Assembly (NCBI GenBank): GCA_023424995.1
Contig: JAFADH010000135.1
Coordinates: forward strand, 1 to 32,474
From: Bacillota bacterium
Lineage (GTDB): Bacteria; Bacillota; Clostridia; Lachnospirales; Lachnospiraceae
Length of the DNA: 32,474 nt
Reading direction: 5' to 3'
Part shown: piece by piece, positions 8,633-17,248 of the stretch
Numbering within the stretch: position 1 is the first letter of the stretch
Layout: each line of letters starts with the position of its first letter
The notes under the pieces: model-generated
What the model saw: only the letters and a program-made list of their open reading frames with translations
What the model was told of the DNA's origin: nothing
Database searches by the model: none
Translations under genes and position numbers: made by a program

Positions 8633-9022
8633 AGCTTCCTCATCTTTCCGTAATTAACATTTTAACGTATTGACCATGCGCAGAATTTCCTTGGCATATC
8701 CCTCCCAATCCGGTTCATCGGTATTTATGATAATGATTAATATCCACCCATATTTTAGCATTTTTACTGGCAAAATTAAATCCCTTTTAAATATGCCGAT
8801 CCGGAATATATAAAAATATCTAACACTGCAGAATAACCGTCTGAAGATAGATATATGTAAAAAAGACCGGTCATTAACCAGCCTTTTCCGTATGCTATAT
8901 AATCTCCTGGCCTTTGCCAGGTAAGAAACAAAAAATATGAGAAAGAGTCTCTTAGTCTCATCTAAGTATGTATCCCTAACTACAATTCTATCATCGGTAA
9001 TATAATAAATCAAGATAATAAT
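8633..9022. other. 390-base spacer without a convincing gene
   Basis: A frame is open on the minus strand from 9013 to 8654 (119 codons), but it begins with TTG, has no ribosome binding site, has an unusual composition and runs straight through a terminator hairpin at 8859-8887. Its last 40 codons (MLKYGWILIIIINTDEPDWEGYAK and onward) look more protein-like, so a decayed gene remnant is possible. A second perfect hairpin, CCTGGC (8906-8911) with GCCAGG (8916-8921), lies between the MazF gene and the terminator. Confidence 0.4.
8859..8887 (-). terminator. Terminator downstream of the MazF-type gene
   Basis: On the minus strand GGCTGGT pairs with ACCGGTC around a five-base loop, with A4 before and T6 after the stem. 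The two G-U pairs would be mismatches on the plus strand, so the signal is leftward. It lies about 140 bases after the stop at 9023. Confidence 0.65.
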
Positions 9023-9631
9023 TTACAAATCCAAAGATTTTTTTATTTTTGAATTTAATATTTTATTTACAAAATCTTTATTTAATGTTCCGATGTGTCT
9101 GCCTAAGCGGGCTTTTGACACTACCCTTATCTGTTCGCATAAAATTGTTCCCGAGATACTGTTTATTTCTTCATCTACCAAGACATAATCAGAGCTTTTT
9201 AAGAGGATATGAGTCGGTATTTTTACAGGTCTGTTTGAAATCGGTATTACGATCGTGGTCGGTCCTTTTTCATTTCCGGTATTATTTTGAACTATTATCA
9301 CCGGCCTGATTTTATTCTCTTCCGAACCGATATTCTTACCGAATTGGCATGTCCATATTTCTCCCTTTTTTGGTATAGTTATCGGCCTTGTCATTATGGA
9401 ATTATTGATCAGCTGTTTATGATATGACCACTCCGCATGCTCTGCATAATTCGTTATATCATAGGCACACTGCCTTAATTCATTAATATTATCTGAATTT
9501 AATATCTCATTATATTTATTTACCACATCATTAAAATAGCTGCTGAAGTTCTCTGCGTTTACCAATATATTTTGTTTGCTTTTTATTATATACTCTTTAA
9601 GTTCATTAACTGACATATCTCTAATGTTCAT
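9023..9631 (-). CDS. PemK/MazF-family toxin with helical N-terminal extension (202 aa)
   Basis: MazF toxins are sequence-specific endoribonucleases. The core occupies about 87-202: KKGEIWTCQFGKNIGSEE, then RPVIIVQNNTGN, PTTIVIPIS, and LCEQIRVVSKARLG. Arg109 aligns with catalytic Arg25 of B. subtilis MazF, and the Thr48 position is Ser132. Residues 1-85 are helical, rich in Asn and Lys, and not part of canonical MazF (about 115 aa). No antitoxin gene stands upstream: 9632-9894 is a gene-free spacer to the divergent mutS2. None is convincing downstream. The extension could act as a fused antitoxin or dimerisation element; that is inference. Ribosome binding site AAGGAGAAGG is somewhat distant. 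The gene is AT-rich, consistent with horizontal acquisition. Confidence 0.82.
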   Translation of the reverse strand: MNIRDMSVNELKEYIIKSKQNILVNAENFSSYFNDVVNKYNEILNSDNINELRQCAYDITNYAEHAEWSYHKQLINNSIMTRPITIPKKGEIWTCQFGKNIGSEENKIRPVIIVQNNTGNEKGPTTIVIPISNRPVKIPTHILLKSSDYVLVDEEINSISGTILCEQIRVVSKARLGRHIGTLNKDFVNKILNSKIKKSLDL

Positions 9632-9894
9632 TTATACCATACCTTCTCCTTCCTGTATGTAAATTTAAATTAAATTTCTTATTGATACAGCATGATCGCG
9701 AATATACGTTCTAGCTTTAATCATATCACATATGGATATTACTTTCAATAAGACCAATTTTACAGATATACCGGATATTTAAAATAAATATGTTTAATTT
9801 TCTTACAACTTACGGTAAAATAGAACTGGTATCCTATTATCACCGGATAGCCCCATATATAATAAGTATCATTAAGAAGAAAGGCCATACGGAT

Positions 9895-12270
9895 ATGAAC
9901 GAGAAAGCACTGCGAACCCTGGAATATAATAAAATTGTTGATAAATTATGCGCTCTTACCGGTACAAGCCATGGAAGAGAGCTTTGTGCGCATCTTAAGC
10001 CCACTTCAGATATTGAAACCATACGCAAGCTTCAAAAGGAGACCACGGATGCACTGTCCAGAACCCTGAGAAGGGGAAGCGTATCCTTTGGCGGGATCCA
10101 TGATATCAGACCCACCATCATGCGCTTAAAGGTGGGCTCCTCATTAAGCGCGGTGGAGCTGCTTCATATCAGCTCAGACCTGGATGCTGTGCTGCGCGTG
10201 AAATCCTACGGCGGATATACGGGTAAGGATTCCGGGGAGCAGACCGAGGATTCCCTGACTGAGTATTTTGCGGGTCTCGAGCCGCTGACCAATCTGAATA
10301 ACGAGATAAGGCGATGCATCATCTCCGAGGAGGAGATTGCAGATGACGCCAGTCCTTCGCTGAAATCCGTCCGGCGTGCCATCCGTAATGCCAACGATAA
10401 GATACACAGTGAGCTTAACTCCATCTTAAATTCTTCCAAGAGCATGCTGCAGGATAATCTGATTACCATGAGGAATAACCGCTATTGCCTTCCGGTGCGT
10501 GCGGAATTCAAGAGCCAGTTCCAGGGCATGATCCATGACCAATCCTCAACCGGGTCTACCCTGTTCGTAGAGCCTATGGCTATCGTTCGTCTGAATAACG
10601 AGCTCATGGAATTATCTATCAGGGAGCAGGAAGAGATAGAGAAGGTGCTTGCTGAATTAAGCAGTCAGGCGGCTGAGCACACCGAGAACCTGGAATATGA
10701 TTTTAATACACTGTCCGAATTGGACTTTATCTTCGCCAGAGCCGGCCTTTCCCGTCAGATGAAGGGCTCCGAGCCTTCCTTTAATGCAATGGGCATCATG
10801 AATATTAAGAAGGGCCGTCATCCCCTGATCGATGCGAAGAAGGTGGTGCCTATCGATATCATGCTGGGGAAGGATTTTACCATGCTGATCATCACAGGTC
10901 CCAATACCGGCGGCAAGACGGTCTCCTTAAAGACCGTGGGGCTGCTTACCCTGATGGGACAGGCCGGGCTCCATATCCCGGCGTTCGACGGCTCAGAGCT
11001 GGCAGTATTTGAAGAGGTGTATGCCGATATCGGCGATGAGCAGAGCATCGAACAGAGCCTCAGCACCTTCTCCTCCCACATGACGAATATCGTTAAGATA
11101 CTTGATAAGGCCGACGAAAAATCCCTGGTGCTCTTCGATGAGCTGGGTGCGGGAACCGATCCGACGGAGGGCGCAGCCCTTGCCATGTCCATTCTTTCCT
11201 CCCTTCACCGGAAGGATATCCGGACCATGGCTACCACACATTACTCCGAGCTTAAGATATATGCGCTGTCCACGGAGGGTGTGTCCAATGCCTCCTGTGA
11301 ATTCGACGTGGAGACCCTTCGCCCTACCTACCGCCTGCTCATCGGTATCCCCGGCAAGAGCAATGCCTTCGCCATCTCTTATAAGCTCGGCCTTCCCGAC
11401 TATATCATCGAGGATGCCAGAGAGCGGATCGGTACAAAGGATAAGAGCTTTGAGGATGTGATCAGCGAGCTGGAATCCAGCCGTATCTCCATGGAAAAGG
11501 AGCAGGATGAGATCACAAGATACAAAGCGGAGATAGAACAGTTAAAGAAGAGTCTGGCCAGGAAGAATGAGACCTTTGATGCCAGCCGTGACCGTATGCT
11601 GCGGGAAGCCAGGGAGGAGGCCGCCAGGATATTGAATGAGGCGAAGGAATTCGCTGACCAGAGCATCCGCCGTTATAACAAATGGCTTCAGGAGGGCGGC
11701 AGCGTCAAGGATATGGAAGCGGAGCGCAATTCCCTCAGGGAGCGTCTGGGCGGCAGCGAGACAGGCTTTGTCAAGCGCCAGCCTAAGAAGAAACAGACCG
11801 CTTCCACGGACCTGAAGGTCGGTGACTCCGTGAATGTCGTCAGCCTGGGATTAAAAGGAACTGTCAGCACACTGCCCAATGCCAGGGGTGATCTGTTCGT
11901 ACAGATGGGTATTCTGCGTTCCCAGGTTAATATAAATGATATTGAGCTTTTAGATGAAGAGGTCGTCACGGGGCCCGGCTTTAACAAAACCCAGAGCGGC
12001 AAGATCAAGATGACCAAGTCCGCTACAATCCATCCTGATATTAACCTGATCGGCAAGACCGTGGATGAAGCCATATTTGAGCTGGATAAATACCTGGATG
12101 ATGCTTATCTGGCACATCTCCCGCAGGTGACCGTAATCCATGGCCGGGGAACCGGCGCGTTGAAGAATGCGGTACATGCCCACCTTAAAAAATTAAAATA
12201 TGTAAAGTCCTACCGTGTGGGCGGCTTCGGTGAAGGCGACCACGGTGTTACCATTGTGGAATTTAAATAA
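9895..12270 (+). CDS. mutS2: Endonuclease MutS2 with C-terminal Smr domain
   Basis: MutS2 belongs to the MutS ATPase family but is not a mismatch-repair protein. It is known to suppress recombination in some bacteria and to act in ribosome rescue/quality control in B. subtilis. From ATG 9895 it is 791 aa (B. subtilis 785). Walker A GPNTGGKT is at 335-342 and Walker B with the DELGAGTDPTEG signature near 412. A coiled coil spans about 515-620, a KOW-like segment follows around 645-690, and the Smr domain covers 715-791 with HGRGTGALK near 749. The Smr entry motif, usually LDLR or LDLH, reads INLI at 716-719. The frame opens at 9790, but MNEKALRTLEYNKI is the family start and has AAAGG ten bases upstream. 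It leads an operon with the two-component genes. Confidence 0.95.
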   Translation: MNEKALRTLEYNKIVDKLCALTGTSHGRELCAHLKPTSDIETIRKLQKETTDALSRTLRRGSVSFGGIHDIRPTIMRLKVGSSLSAVELLHISSDLDAVLRVKSYGGYTGKDSGEQTEDSLTEYFAGLEPLTNLNNEIRRCIISEEEIADDASPSLKSVRRAIRNANDKIHSELNSILNSSKSMLQDNLITMRNNRYCLPVRAEFKSQFQGMIHDQSSTGSTLFVEPMAIVRLNNELMELSIREQEEIEKVLAELSSQAAEHTENLEYDFNTLSELDFIFARAGLSRQMKGSEPSFNAMGIMNIKKGRHPLIDAKKVVPIDIMLGKDFTMLIITGPNTGGKTVSLKTVGLLTLMGQAGLHIPAFDGSELAVFEEVYADIGDEQSIEQSLSTFSSHMTNIVKILDKADEKSLVLFDELGAGTDPTEGAALAMSILSSLHRKDIRTMATTHYSELKIYALSTEGVSNASCEFDVETLRPTYRLLIGIPGKSNAFAISYKLGLPDYIIEDARERIGTKDKSFEDVISELESSRISMEKEQDEITRYKAEIEQLKKSLARKNETFDASRDRMLREAREEAARILNEAKEFADQSIRRYNKWLQEGGSVKDMEAERNSLRERLGGSETGFVKRQPKKKQTASTDLKVGDSVNVVSLGLKGTVSTLPNARGDLFVQMGILRSQVNINDIELLDEEVVTGPGFNKTQSGKIKMTKSATIHPDINLIGKTVDEAIFELDKYLDDAYLAHLPQVTVIHGRGTGALKNAVHAHLKKLKYVKSYRVGGFGEGDHGVTIVEFK

Positions 12271-12281
12271 AAGGAGAAATC

Positions 12282-13004
12282 ATGATAGCAAAACAGAAAA
12301 TACTGATTGTAGATGACGATGTGAATATCGCAGAGCTCATCTCCCTGTATCTTACCAAGGAATGCTTTGACACCTTAACCGTCCATGACGGGGAAGCCGC
12401 CATCAAGCAATTTGCCGGGTATCAGCCGAATCTGGTTCTGCTGGACCTGATGCTGCCGGGTATCGACGGCTATGAGGTATGCCGTGAGATACGTAAGACC
12501 TCCTCGATACCCATTATCATGTTATCTGCAAAAGGAGAAATCTTCGACAAGGTGCTGGGCCTGGAATTAGGAGCGGACGACTATATGATCAAGCCCTTCG
12601 ATTCTAAGGAGCTGGTAGCCAGAGTCCGTGCGGTTTTAAGACGCTTCCATCCGGACACCAAGGAGCAGCCGAGTCCTGAGCCCGGCCAGACAGGGACCTA
12701 TGCGGCTTATCCTGATTTGATAATAAATCTGAGTAATTATTCGGTCCAATACTATGGTGAGAACATCGAGATGCCGCCGAAGGAGCTGGAACTGTTGTAT
12801 TTCCTGGCCTCCAATCCGAACCAGGTATTTACCAGGGAGCAGCTTCTGGATCATATCTGGGGCTATGAGTATTTCGGTGATACACGTACCGTAGACGTAC
12901 ATATCAAGCGTCTCAGGGAGAAGATAAAGGATCATACGGAATGGAGCCTTGCCACAGTATGGGGCATCGGATATAAATTCGAAGCCAAAGGCGGTAAGAA
13001 ATAG
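12282..13004 (+). CDS. OmpR/PhoB-family response regulator (240 aa)
   Basis: This is a phosphorylation-controlled DNA-binding transcription factor. The receiver domain (5-118) has the acidic pocket Asp11-Asp12-Asp13, phospho-acceptor Asp55 in LLDLMLPG, Ser82 and Lys104. A Pro/Gly-rich linker (125-145) leads to the winged-helix effector domain, with VFTREQLLDHIWG and RTVDVHIKRLREKI as its recognition segments. It starts 11 bases after mutS2 with AAGGAG upstream, and the kinase gene follows after 19 bases. The pair is therefore cognate and co-transcribed with mutS2. The stimulus and regulon are unknown; the architecture is that of PhoP/YycF-like Firmicute regulators. Confidence 0.95.
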   Translation: MIAKQKILIVDDDVNIAELISLYLTKECFDTLTVHDGEAAIKQFAGYQPNLVLLDLMLPGIDGYEVCREIRKTSSIPIIMLSAKGEIFDKVLGLELGADDYMIKPFDSKELVARVRAVLRRFHPDTKEQPSPEPGQTGTYAAYPDLIINLSNYSVQYYGENIEMPPKELELLYFLASNPNQVFTREQLLDHIWGYEYFGDTRTVDVHIKRLREKIKDHTEWSLATVWGIGYKFEAKGGKK

Positions 13005-13023
13005 GTAGAAGGACGGTGTCTGA

Positions 13024-14439
13024 ATGAGGAAAACCTTATGGTCCAGGCTAATCATATGTTATCTGATTTCAAGTGTTGCCATATTCCTGCTTTTGAACAC
13101 CTTCAGCGTGAACGCTTTTGAGACGCGGCTTAAGGATGCCAAGAGAAAAGCCCTGATGAGCGAAGCAGAGCTGATTGAGACAGAATATTACAGCAGCTAT
13201 TATGATACCAGCCAGACCCTGGCTGACTTGAAATCACAATTAAAATCCATCGATACCTATCTTGGAATCCGTGTCTGGATCATAAATACCGACGGTACCA
13301 TCATCGCGGATTCCTCCGTATTATGGAATGCGGAAGGCAAGAATATCAATGAGATCGACCCAAACTTCCTGGACCGGAATTTCACACCTTCGAATTTCTA
13401 CCGGGGAATATTCCAGGAGCCTGTTATGAGCCTTACCAAGCAGCTGACCCTGGACTATAAGGTCAGAGGCTATATGGCACTCCACGCCTCATTAAAAAGC
13501 ATCAATGCGGATGCCGTATTCTATAACGATGTTATGAATATCTGCTTCCTGCTGTTCCTTCCCCTGTTATTGCTTCTATTTATATTCATTTATTATATCA
13601 CGGCTGTTCCTCTGCATAATCTCACAAAAGCAGCCATGGAATACAGCTCCGGTAATTATAACTATGCCCTGGTTCTAAAGGGCCTCAGCGAATTCCGGGA
13701 GCTGGGTGCGGCCATGACTTATATGTCAGGGGAGCTGAGTAAGCTGGATGATTATCAGAAGAAATTCGTGGCGAATATCTCCCATGACTTTCGTTCCCCG
13801 CTTACCTCCATCAAGGGCTTTGCAGAAGCAATCAAGGATGGAACCATTCCTCATGAGATGCAGGATAAATACCTGGATATCATCCTCTTTGAGACGGAGC
13901 GGCTGAATAAGCTTACCGCCAGTCTGCTGGAGCTCAATCGCTACGAGAACAGAGGCGCCTTCCTTGATATTACCTCCTTTGACATTAATCTTATTATCAA
14001 AAAGACGGCGGAAAGCTTTGAGAATGCCTGCCGGGAGAAGAAAATCACGTTAAATCTTGTATTCTCTTCAAAGCAGCTCTTCGTCGAAGCAGATATGGGT
14101 AAGATACAGCAGGTGCTCTATAACCTGATTGACAATGCCATTAAATTCAGTCATAACAGTTCGAAAATCAAGGTATCCACGGAAGAAAAGGGAGATAAGA
14201 TATTCGTCTCCGTAAAGGACTACGGGATCGGCATCCCGAGAGACTCCATCAAGAAGATATGGGACCGTTTTTATAAGACGGATACTTCCCGGGGCAAGGA
14301 TAAGCGCGGAACCGGACTTGGTCTCTCCATCACCAAGGAAATCATCCAGTCCCATAATGAGAATATCAATGTAATCAGCACGGAGGGTGTGGGAAGTGAA
14401 TTCATATTCTCATTGCAAAAGAGCATGGAGCAGGATTAA
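13024..14439 (+). CDS. Membrane sensor histidine kinase (471 aa)
   Basis: Two membrane segments (about 8-29 and 172-195) flank an extracellular sensor region (30-171) that looks like a Cache/PAS-type fold (WIINTDGTIIADSS at 85-98). A HAMP-like linker (196-245) leads to the dimerisation domain with His254 in NISHDFRSPL. The ATPase domain shows the N box (LIDNAIKFS), G1 box DYGIGIP and G2 box GTGLGLS. All catalytic motifs are intact. It follows its response regulator by 19 bases with GAAGGA ten bases before the ATG. It ends 23 bases from the convergent trmL gene, and no terminator is visible between them. Confidence 0.94.
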   Translation: MRKTLWSRLIICYLISSVAIFLLLNTFSVNAFETRLKDAKRKALMSEAELIETEYYSSYYDTSQTLADLKSQLKSIDTYLGIRVWIINTDGTIIADSSVLWNAEGKNINEIDPNFLDRNFTPSNFYRGIFQEPVMSLTKQLTLDYKVRGYMALHASLKSINADAVFYNDVMNICFLLFLPLLLLLFIFIYYITAVPLHNLTKAAMEYSSGNYNYALVLKGLSEFRELGAAMTYMSGELSKLDDYQKKFVANISHDFRSPLTSIKGFAEAIKDGTIPHEMQDKYLDIILFETERLNKLTASLLELNRYENRGAFLDITSFDINLIIKKTAESFENACREKKITLNLVFSSKQLFVEADMGKIQQVLYNLIDNAIKFSHNSSKIKVSTEEKGDKIFVSVKDYGIGIPRDSIKKIWDRFYKTDTSRGKDKRGTGLGLSITKEIIQSHNENINVISTEGVGSEFIFSLQKSMEQD

Positions 14440-14462
14440 TTATTTGAAGCAGCTGCAATGAT

Positions 14463-14960
14463 TTACGCTTCCTCCCAGGTATGCCGGTGCAGCTGCCCTT
14501 CCATACGCATCCCCTCAAAGTCATTCTGCCTCAGTGCCTCATACAGTATAATCGCCACAGAGTTAGCCAGATTCAAGGAACGGATATCCCCTGCCATGGG
14601 AATGCGGACCGTATTTGCCTTATTCCCCAGCAGCAGCTCCTCCGGTATGCCGGCGCTTTCCTTACCGAACATAATATAACAGTCCGGTTCATATGCCACA
14701 TGGGTATAGGCATGCTGCGCCTTAGTTGTTGCCATGTATATCTTTGCAGCAGGATTTTTCTCAATAAAATCATTATAATTGCTATATACGGTTACATCAA
14801 GATCCTTCCAATAATCCAGTCCGGCACGCCTGAGCTCCTTTTCGCTTAGATTAAAGCCCATGGGTTCAATCAGATGAAGCCTGGTTCCGGTTGCTACGCA
14901 GGTCCTTCCTATATTTCCCGTATTCGCAGGAATCTCCGGTTCTAATAATACGATATTCAT
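14463..14960 (-). CDS. trmL: tRNA (cytidine/uridine(34)-2'-O)-methyltransferase TrmL
   Basis: TrmL is a SPOUT-class methyltransferase that 2'-O-methylates the wobble nucleotide of certain leucine tRNAs. The protein (165 aa) begins MNIVLLEPEIPANTGNIGRT, the family hallmark, and has the trefoil-knot SAM-binding motifs FGKESAGIPEELL and IPMAGDIRSLNLANSVAI. Length matches the family (about 157-165). The frame extends upstream to a TTG at 14981, but the ATG at 14960 fits the family start. An AAGGA lies about 12 bases before it. Upstream is the terminator of cheX, so trmL must have its own promoter, which I could not identify in the short gap. Downstream it converges on the sensor kinase gene. Confidence 0.93.
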   Translation of the reverse strand: MNIVLLEPEIPANTGNIGRTCVATGTRLHLIEPMGFNLSEKELRRAGLDYWKDLDVTVYSNYNDFIEKNPAAKIYMATTKAQHAYTHVAYEPDCYIMFGKESAGIPEELLLGNKANTVRIPMAGDIRSLNLANSVAIILYEALRQNDFEGMRMEGQLHRHTWEEA

Positions 14961-14985
14961 ACAGATTCTCTGTCCTTTCAAACAT

Positions 14986-15011
14986 AAAAAAGGTGAACTT
15001 AATCACCTTTT
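14986..15011 (-). terminator. Terminator of cheX
   Basis: AAAAGGTGA (14988-14996) and TCACCTTTT (15003-15011) form a 9-bp stem with a 6-nt loop, followed on the minus strand by a run of six T. The cheX stop codon (14999-15001) lies inside the hairpin loop. The structure is nearly symmetrical. Confidence 0.85.
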
Positions 15012-15469
15012 ATTGCTATGTATATCTCTATTGTTTTGTTGCCTTCATATGTTAAAGGTATACAGATATTCGAAGCATAATTAGTTGATATGGACATAGA
15101 GCCGGTCGCCAGTGTGGGCGGAGTTATATCAATTGCAATTCCTTTGGTAGAAAATACCGTCGCTGTATTACCCATGATCATATTTCCTAATTCGCAGATT
15201 GCGCTCTTAGCCAAATCATCCATCTCTGTAATCGGCATCATAATCATCTTAGTGGCAATATCACAAGCAATTGAATTTTCAAATGCAATCATTGCCTGTC
15301 CCCGCATGGCACCGGTAAGTCCGATTAAAATAATTAAGGTATCTTCAAAAAAAGCAGGATTTTTTACGTTTGGCTTACCCATAGACACCTCAACCTGGCA
15401 CATTTCCTTTAATACCTTGGTTGATGCCATCAGAAATGGATTAATATGATCCACATTAAGAACAGCCAT
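14999..15469 (-). CDS. cheX: CheX-type chemotaxis phosphatase (156 aa)
   Basis: CheX and CheC proteins dephosphorylate the chemotaxis regulator CheY-P. The signature E-x2-N is present as Glu93 and Asn96 in ICELGNMIMGN, followed by TPPTLATG, typical of CheX. Only one E-x2-N motif is seen, as expected for CheX rather than CheC. Length is normal. AGGAGGG lies six bases before the ATG. No other chemotaxis gene is near: trmL lies downstream beyond a terminator and the aminotransferase upstream. It is therefore an orphan member and may act on another response regulator receiver; that part is inference. Confidence 0.88.
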   Translation of the reverse strand: MAVLNVDHINPFLMASTKVLKEMCQVEVSMGKPNVKNPAFFEDTLIILIGLTGAMRGQAMIAFENSIACDIATKMIMMPITEMDDLAKSAICELGNMIMGNTATVFSTKGIAIDITPPTLATGSMSISTNYASNICIPLTYEGNKTIEIYIAIKGD

Positions 15470-15511
15470 TGGATTCCCTCCTAAGTTTTCCTATTATTAG
15501 TCTTTCGTATC

Positions 15512-15542
15512 ATTGTAGCACAAAAATACTACAAAATAACAA
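15512..15542 (-). promoter_or_regulatory. Promoter of cheX
   Basis: On the minus strand an extended -10, TGCTACAAT (15512-15520), is preceded by TTGTTA (15537-15542) at a 19-base spacing. The extended -10 compensates for the long spacer. It lies 43 bases before the start codon and shares TTGTGCTACAAT with the vanW promoter. Confidence 0.55.
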
Positions 15543-15569
15543 TTAATTCGTCAGCATGAGACTTTTTTC

Positions 15570-16733
15570 CTATTTTCTATGCCGGGTTACAAATCGTTCC
15601 ATTCGCTCCAATGCCACCTTAAGATTCTCAATGGAATAAGCATACGATATCCGCAGGTAACCTTCCCCGCAATCACCGAAAGCGGTACCGGGAACAACAG
15701 CCACCTTCTCTTCCGTTAAAAGCTTTGTTGCGAATTCATCGGAAGTCATGCCAAGCTTACTGATACAGGGGAATACATAGAAGGCGCCGTAAGGCTCAAA
15801 GCACTCTAAACCCATACTTCGAAATGCATGGATCAGATATCTGCGTCTCTTATCATATGCATCACGCATCATCTCCACATCCGCATCCCCGTTCTTTAAA
15901 GCCTCGATGCCGGCATACTGGCTGGTGGTGGGCGCGCACATAATTGCAAATTGATGTATCTTAATCATCTGCTCTATGATCAGTGCCGGACCAACCGCAT
16001 ATCCCAGTCTCCAGCCGGTCATGGCGTAGGATTTGGAAAAACCGTTAATAACGATGGTTCTTTCCCGCATTCCCGGGAATGATGCTATGGATACATGCTT
16101 ATTTCCGTAAGTAAGCTCTGCATAGATCTCATCCGATATTACGATGATATCCTTTTCCACTATGACATCCACAATCGATTTTAAATCCTCCCGGTCCATG
16201 ATGGCTCCCGTGGGATTGTTGGGAAAGGCCAGGATCAATACCTTGGTTTTATCGGTAATGGAATCAAGTAATTCCTGCCTGGTAAGCTTAAAGTCATTCT
16301 CACCCTTCAGCCGGATAATCACCGGCTTGCCCCCTGCCAGCACGGCACAGGGAAGATAGGATACATAACAGGGCTGGGGAATTAAGACCTCGTCGCCGGG
16401 TTCTATCATGGCACGGAGTGCAATATCTATTGCTTCGCTTCCGCCTACGGTTACAACTACTTCCCTGTTATAATCATATTGCAGATCAAACCGCCTTCCC
16501 AGATAATTGCAGACCTCCTGCTTTAATTCCTTCAGGCCTGCATTGGAGGTATAGAAGGTTTTTCCCTTCTCCAGGGAATAGATGCCTTCCTCCCGGATGT
16601 GCCAGGGCGTGTCGAAGTCGGGCTCACCCACACCCAGAGAGATCGCGTCCTTCATCTCGCTTACAATATCAAAGAACTTGCGGATCCCGGAGGGCGGTAT
16701 ATCAACTACTGTTTTTGATAGTGGATTTCTCAA
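15570..16733 (-). CDS. Class I/II PLP-dependent aminotransferase (387 aa)
   Basis: A fold-type I pyridoxal-phosphate enzyme of the aspartate aminotransferase family. Lys234 in NGFSKSYAMTGWRLGY binds the cofactor. Other cofactor residues are Asn172 (in PNNPTG), Asp201 and Tyr204; the carboxylate-binding arginine is in GYLRISYA near the C-terminus. The family includes aspartate, aromatic and branched-chain amino-acid aminotransferases; the substrate is not decided by sequence. The start is a TTG at 16733, overlapping the Lrp/AsnC stop as TTGA. An in-frame stop lies a few codons upstream, and no ATG is available before residue 27. Translation is therefore probably coupled to the regulator gene. 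It is the last gene of the VanW operon. Confidence 0.92.
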   Translation of the reverse strand: MRNPLSKTVVDIPPSGIRKFFDIVSEMKDAISLGVGEPDFDTPWHIREEGIYSLEKGKTFYTSNAGLKELKQEVCNYLGRRFDLQYDYNREVVVTVGGSEAIDIALRAMIEPGDEVLIPQPCYVSYLPCAVLAGGKPVIIRLKGENDFKLTRQELLDSITDKTKVLILAFPNNPTGAIMDREDLKSIVDVIVEKDIIVISDEIYAELTYGNKHVSIASFPGMRERTIVINGFSKSYAMTGWRLGYAVGPALIIEQMIKIHQFAIMCAPTTSQYAGIEALKNGDADVEMMRDAYDKRRRYLIHAFRSMGLECFEPYGAFYVFPCISKLGMTSDEFATKLLTEEKVAVVPGTAFGDCGEGYLRISYAYSIENLKVALERMERFVTRHRK

Positions 16734-17212
16734 GGCGTAATCAGCATCCTTTCATCTGTCTTTGACTGCACCAGCGGCATGCCGTGCTCCTTATATTTCT
16801 TCAGTACAAAATGAGTTGCGGTGCTTAATACCGCTTCCATGGGGGCAAGCTTCTCCGATACAAAGTTAGCGACTTCTCTCATGGTCCTGCCCTCCAGTAT
16901 AACGGTCAGATCAAAGCCGCCTGACATCAGATATACGGACTGTACCTCGTCAAACTGATAGATGCGTTCTGCTATCTTATCAAAGCCCAATCCGCGCTGA
17001 GGGGTGACCTTCAGCTCAATAAGCGCAGTAACCCGCTCGCTTTCAACTTTATCCCAGTTAATTAAAGTCGGATAACCGCAGATAACGGTCTCTTCCTCAA
17101 GCTGCTTAATGACAGACGTAATCTCCTCTTCTGTTGAACCTAACATAATAGCCAGGTCAGCGGCCGATATTTTACTGTTTTTATCGATAGCCTTTAAGAC
17201 TTTTTCTCTCAT
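16730..17212 (-). CDS. Lrp/AsnC-family transcriptional regulator (160 aa)
   Basis: Lrp/AsnC proteins are octameric DNA-binding regulators that sense amino acids. The N-terminal helix-turn-helix (about 1-55: KISAADLAIMLGSTEEEITSVI) is followed by the RAM ligand-binding domain (about 65-145: VTALIELKVTP, VQSVYLMSGGFDLTVILEG). The overlap with the downstream aminotransferase gene suggests that it regulates amino-acid transamination and possibly its own operon. GGAGG lies six bases before ATG 17212. The gap to the HypE-like gene upstream is 36 bases. The identity of the effector amino acid is not visible. Confidence 0.92.
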   Translation of the reverse strand: MREKVLKAIDKNSKISAADLAIMLGSTEEEITSVIKQLEEETVICGYPTLINWDKVESERVTALIELKVTPQRGLGFDKIAERIYQFDEVQSVYLMSGGFDLTVILEGRTMREVANFVSEKLAPMEAVLSTATHFVLKKYKEHGMPLVQSKTDERMLITP

Positions 17213-17248
17213 CCTAATCCTCCAATCTATTTGCTACGGTCAATATAT

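Noticed and set aside
8654..9013. 119-codon frame on the minus strand downstream of the MazF-type gene, possibly an antitoxin
   Set aside because: It starts with TTG without a ribosome binding site, has odd composition, and is interrupted by a good terminator at 8859-8887.
9790..9894. 35-residue N-terminal extension of MutS2
   Set aside because: The family start and ribosome binding site are at 9895. The extension is not MutS2-like.
14447..14495. Two GCAGCTGC palindromes at the convergent kinase/trmL junction as a terminator
   Set aside because: No T-run follows on either strand, and the second copy is inside trmL coding sequence.
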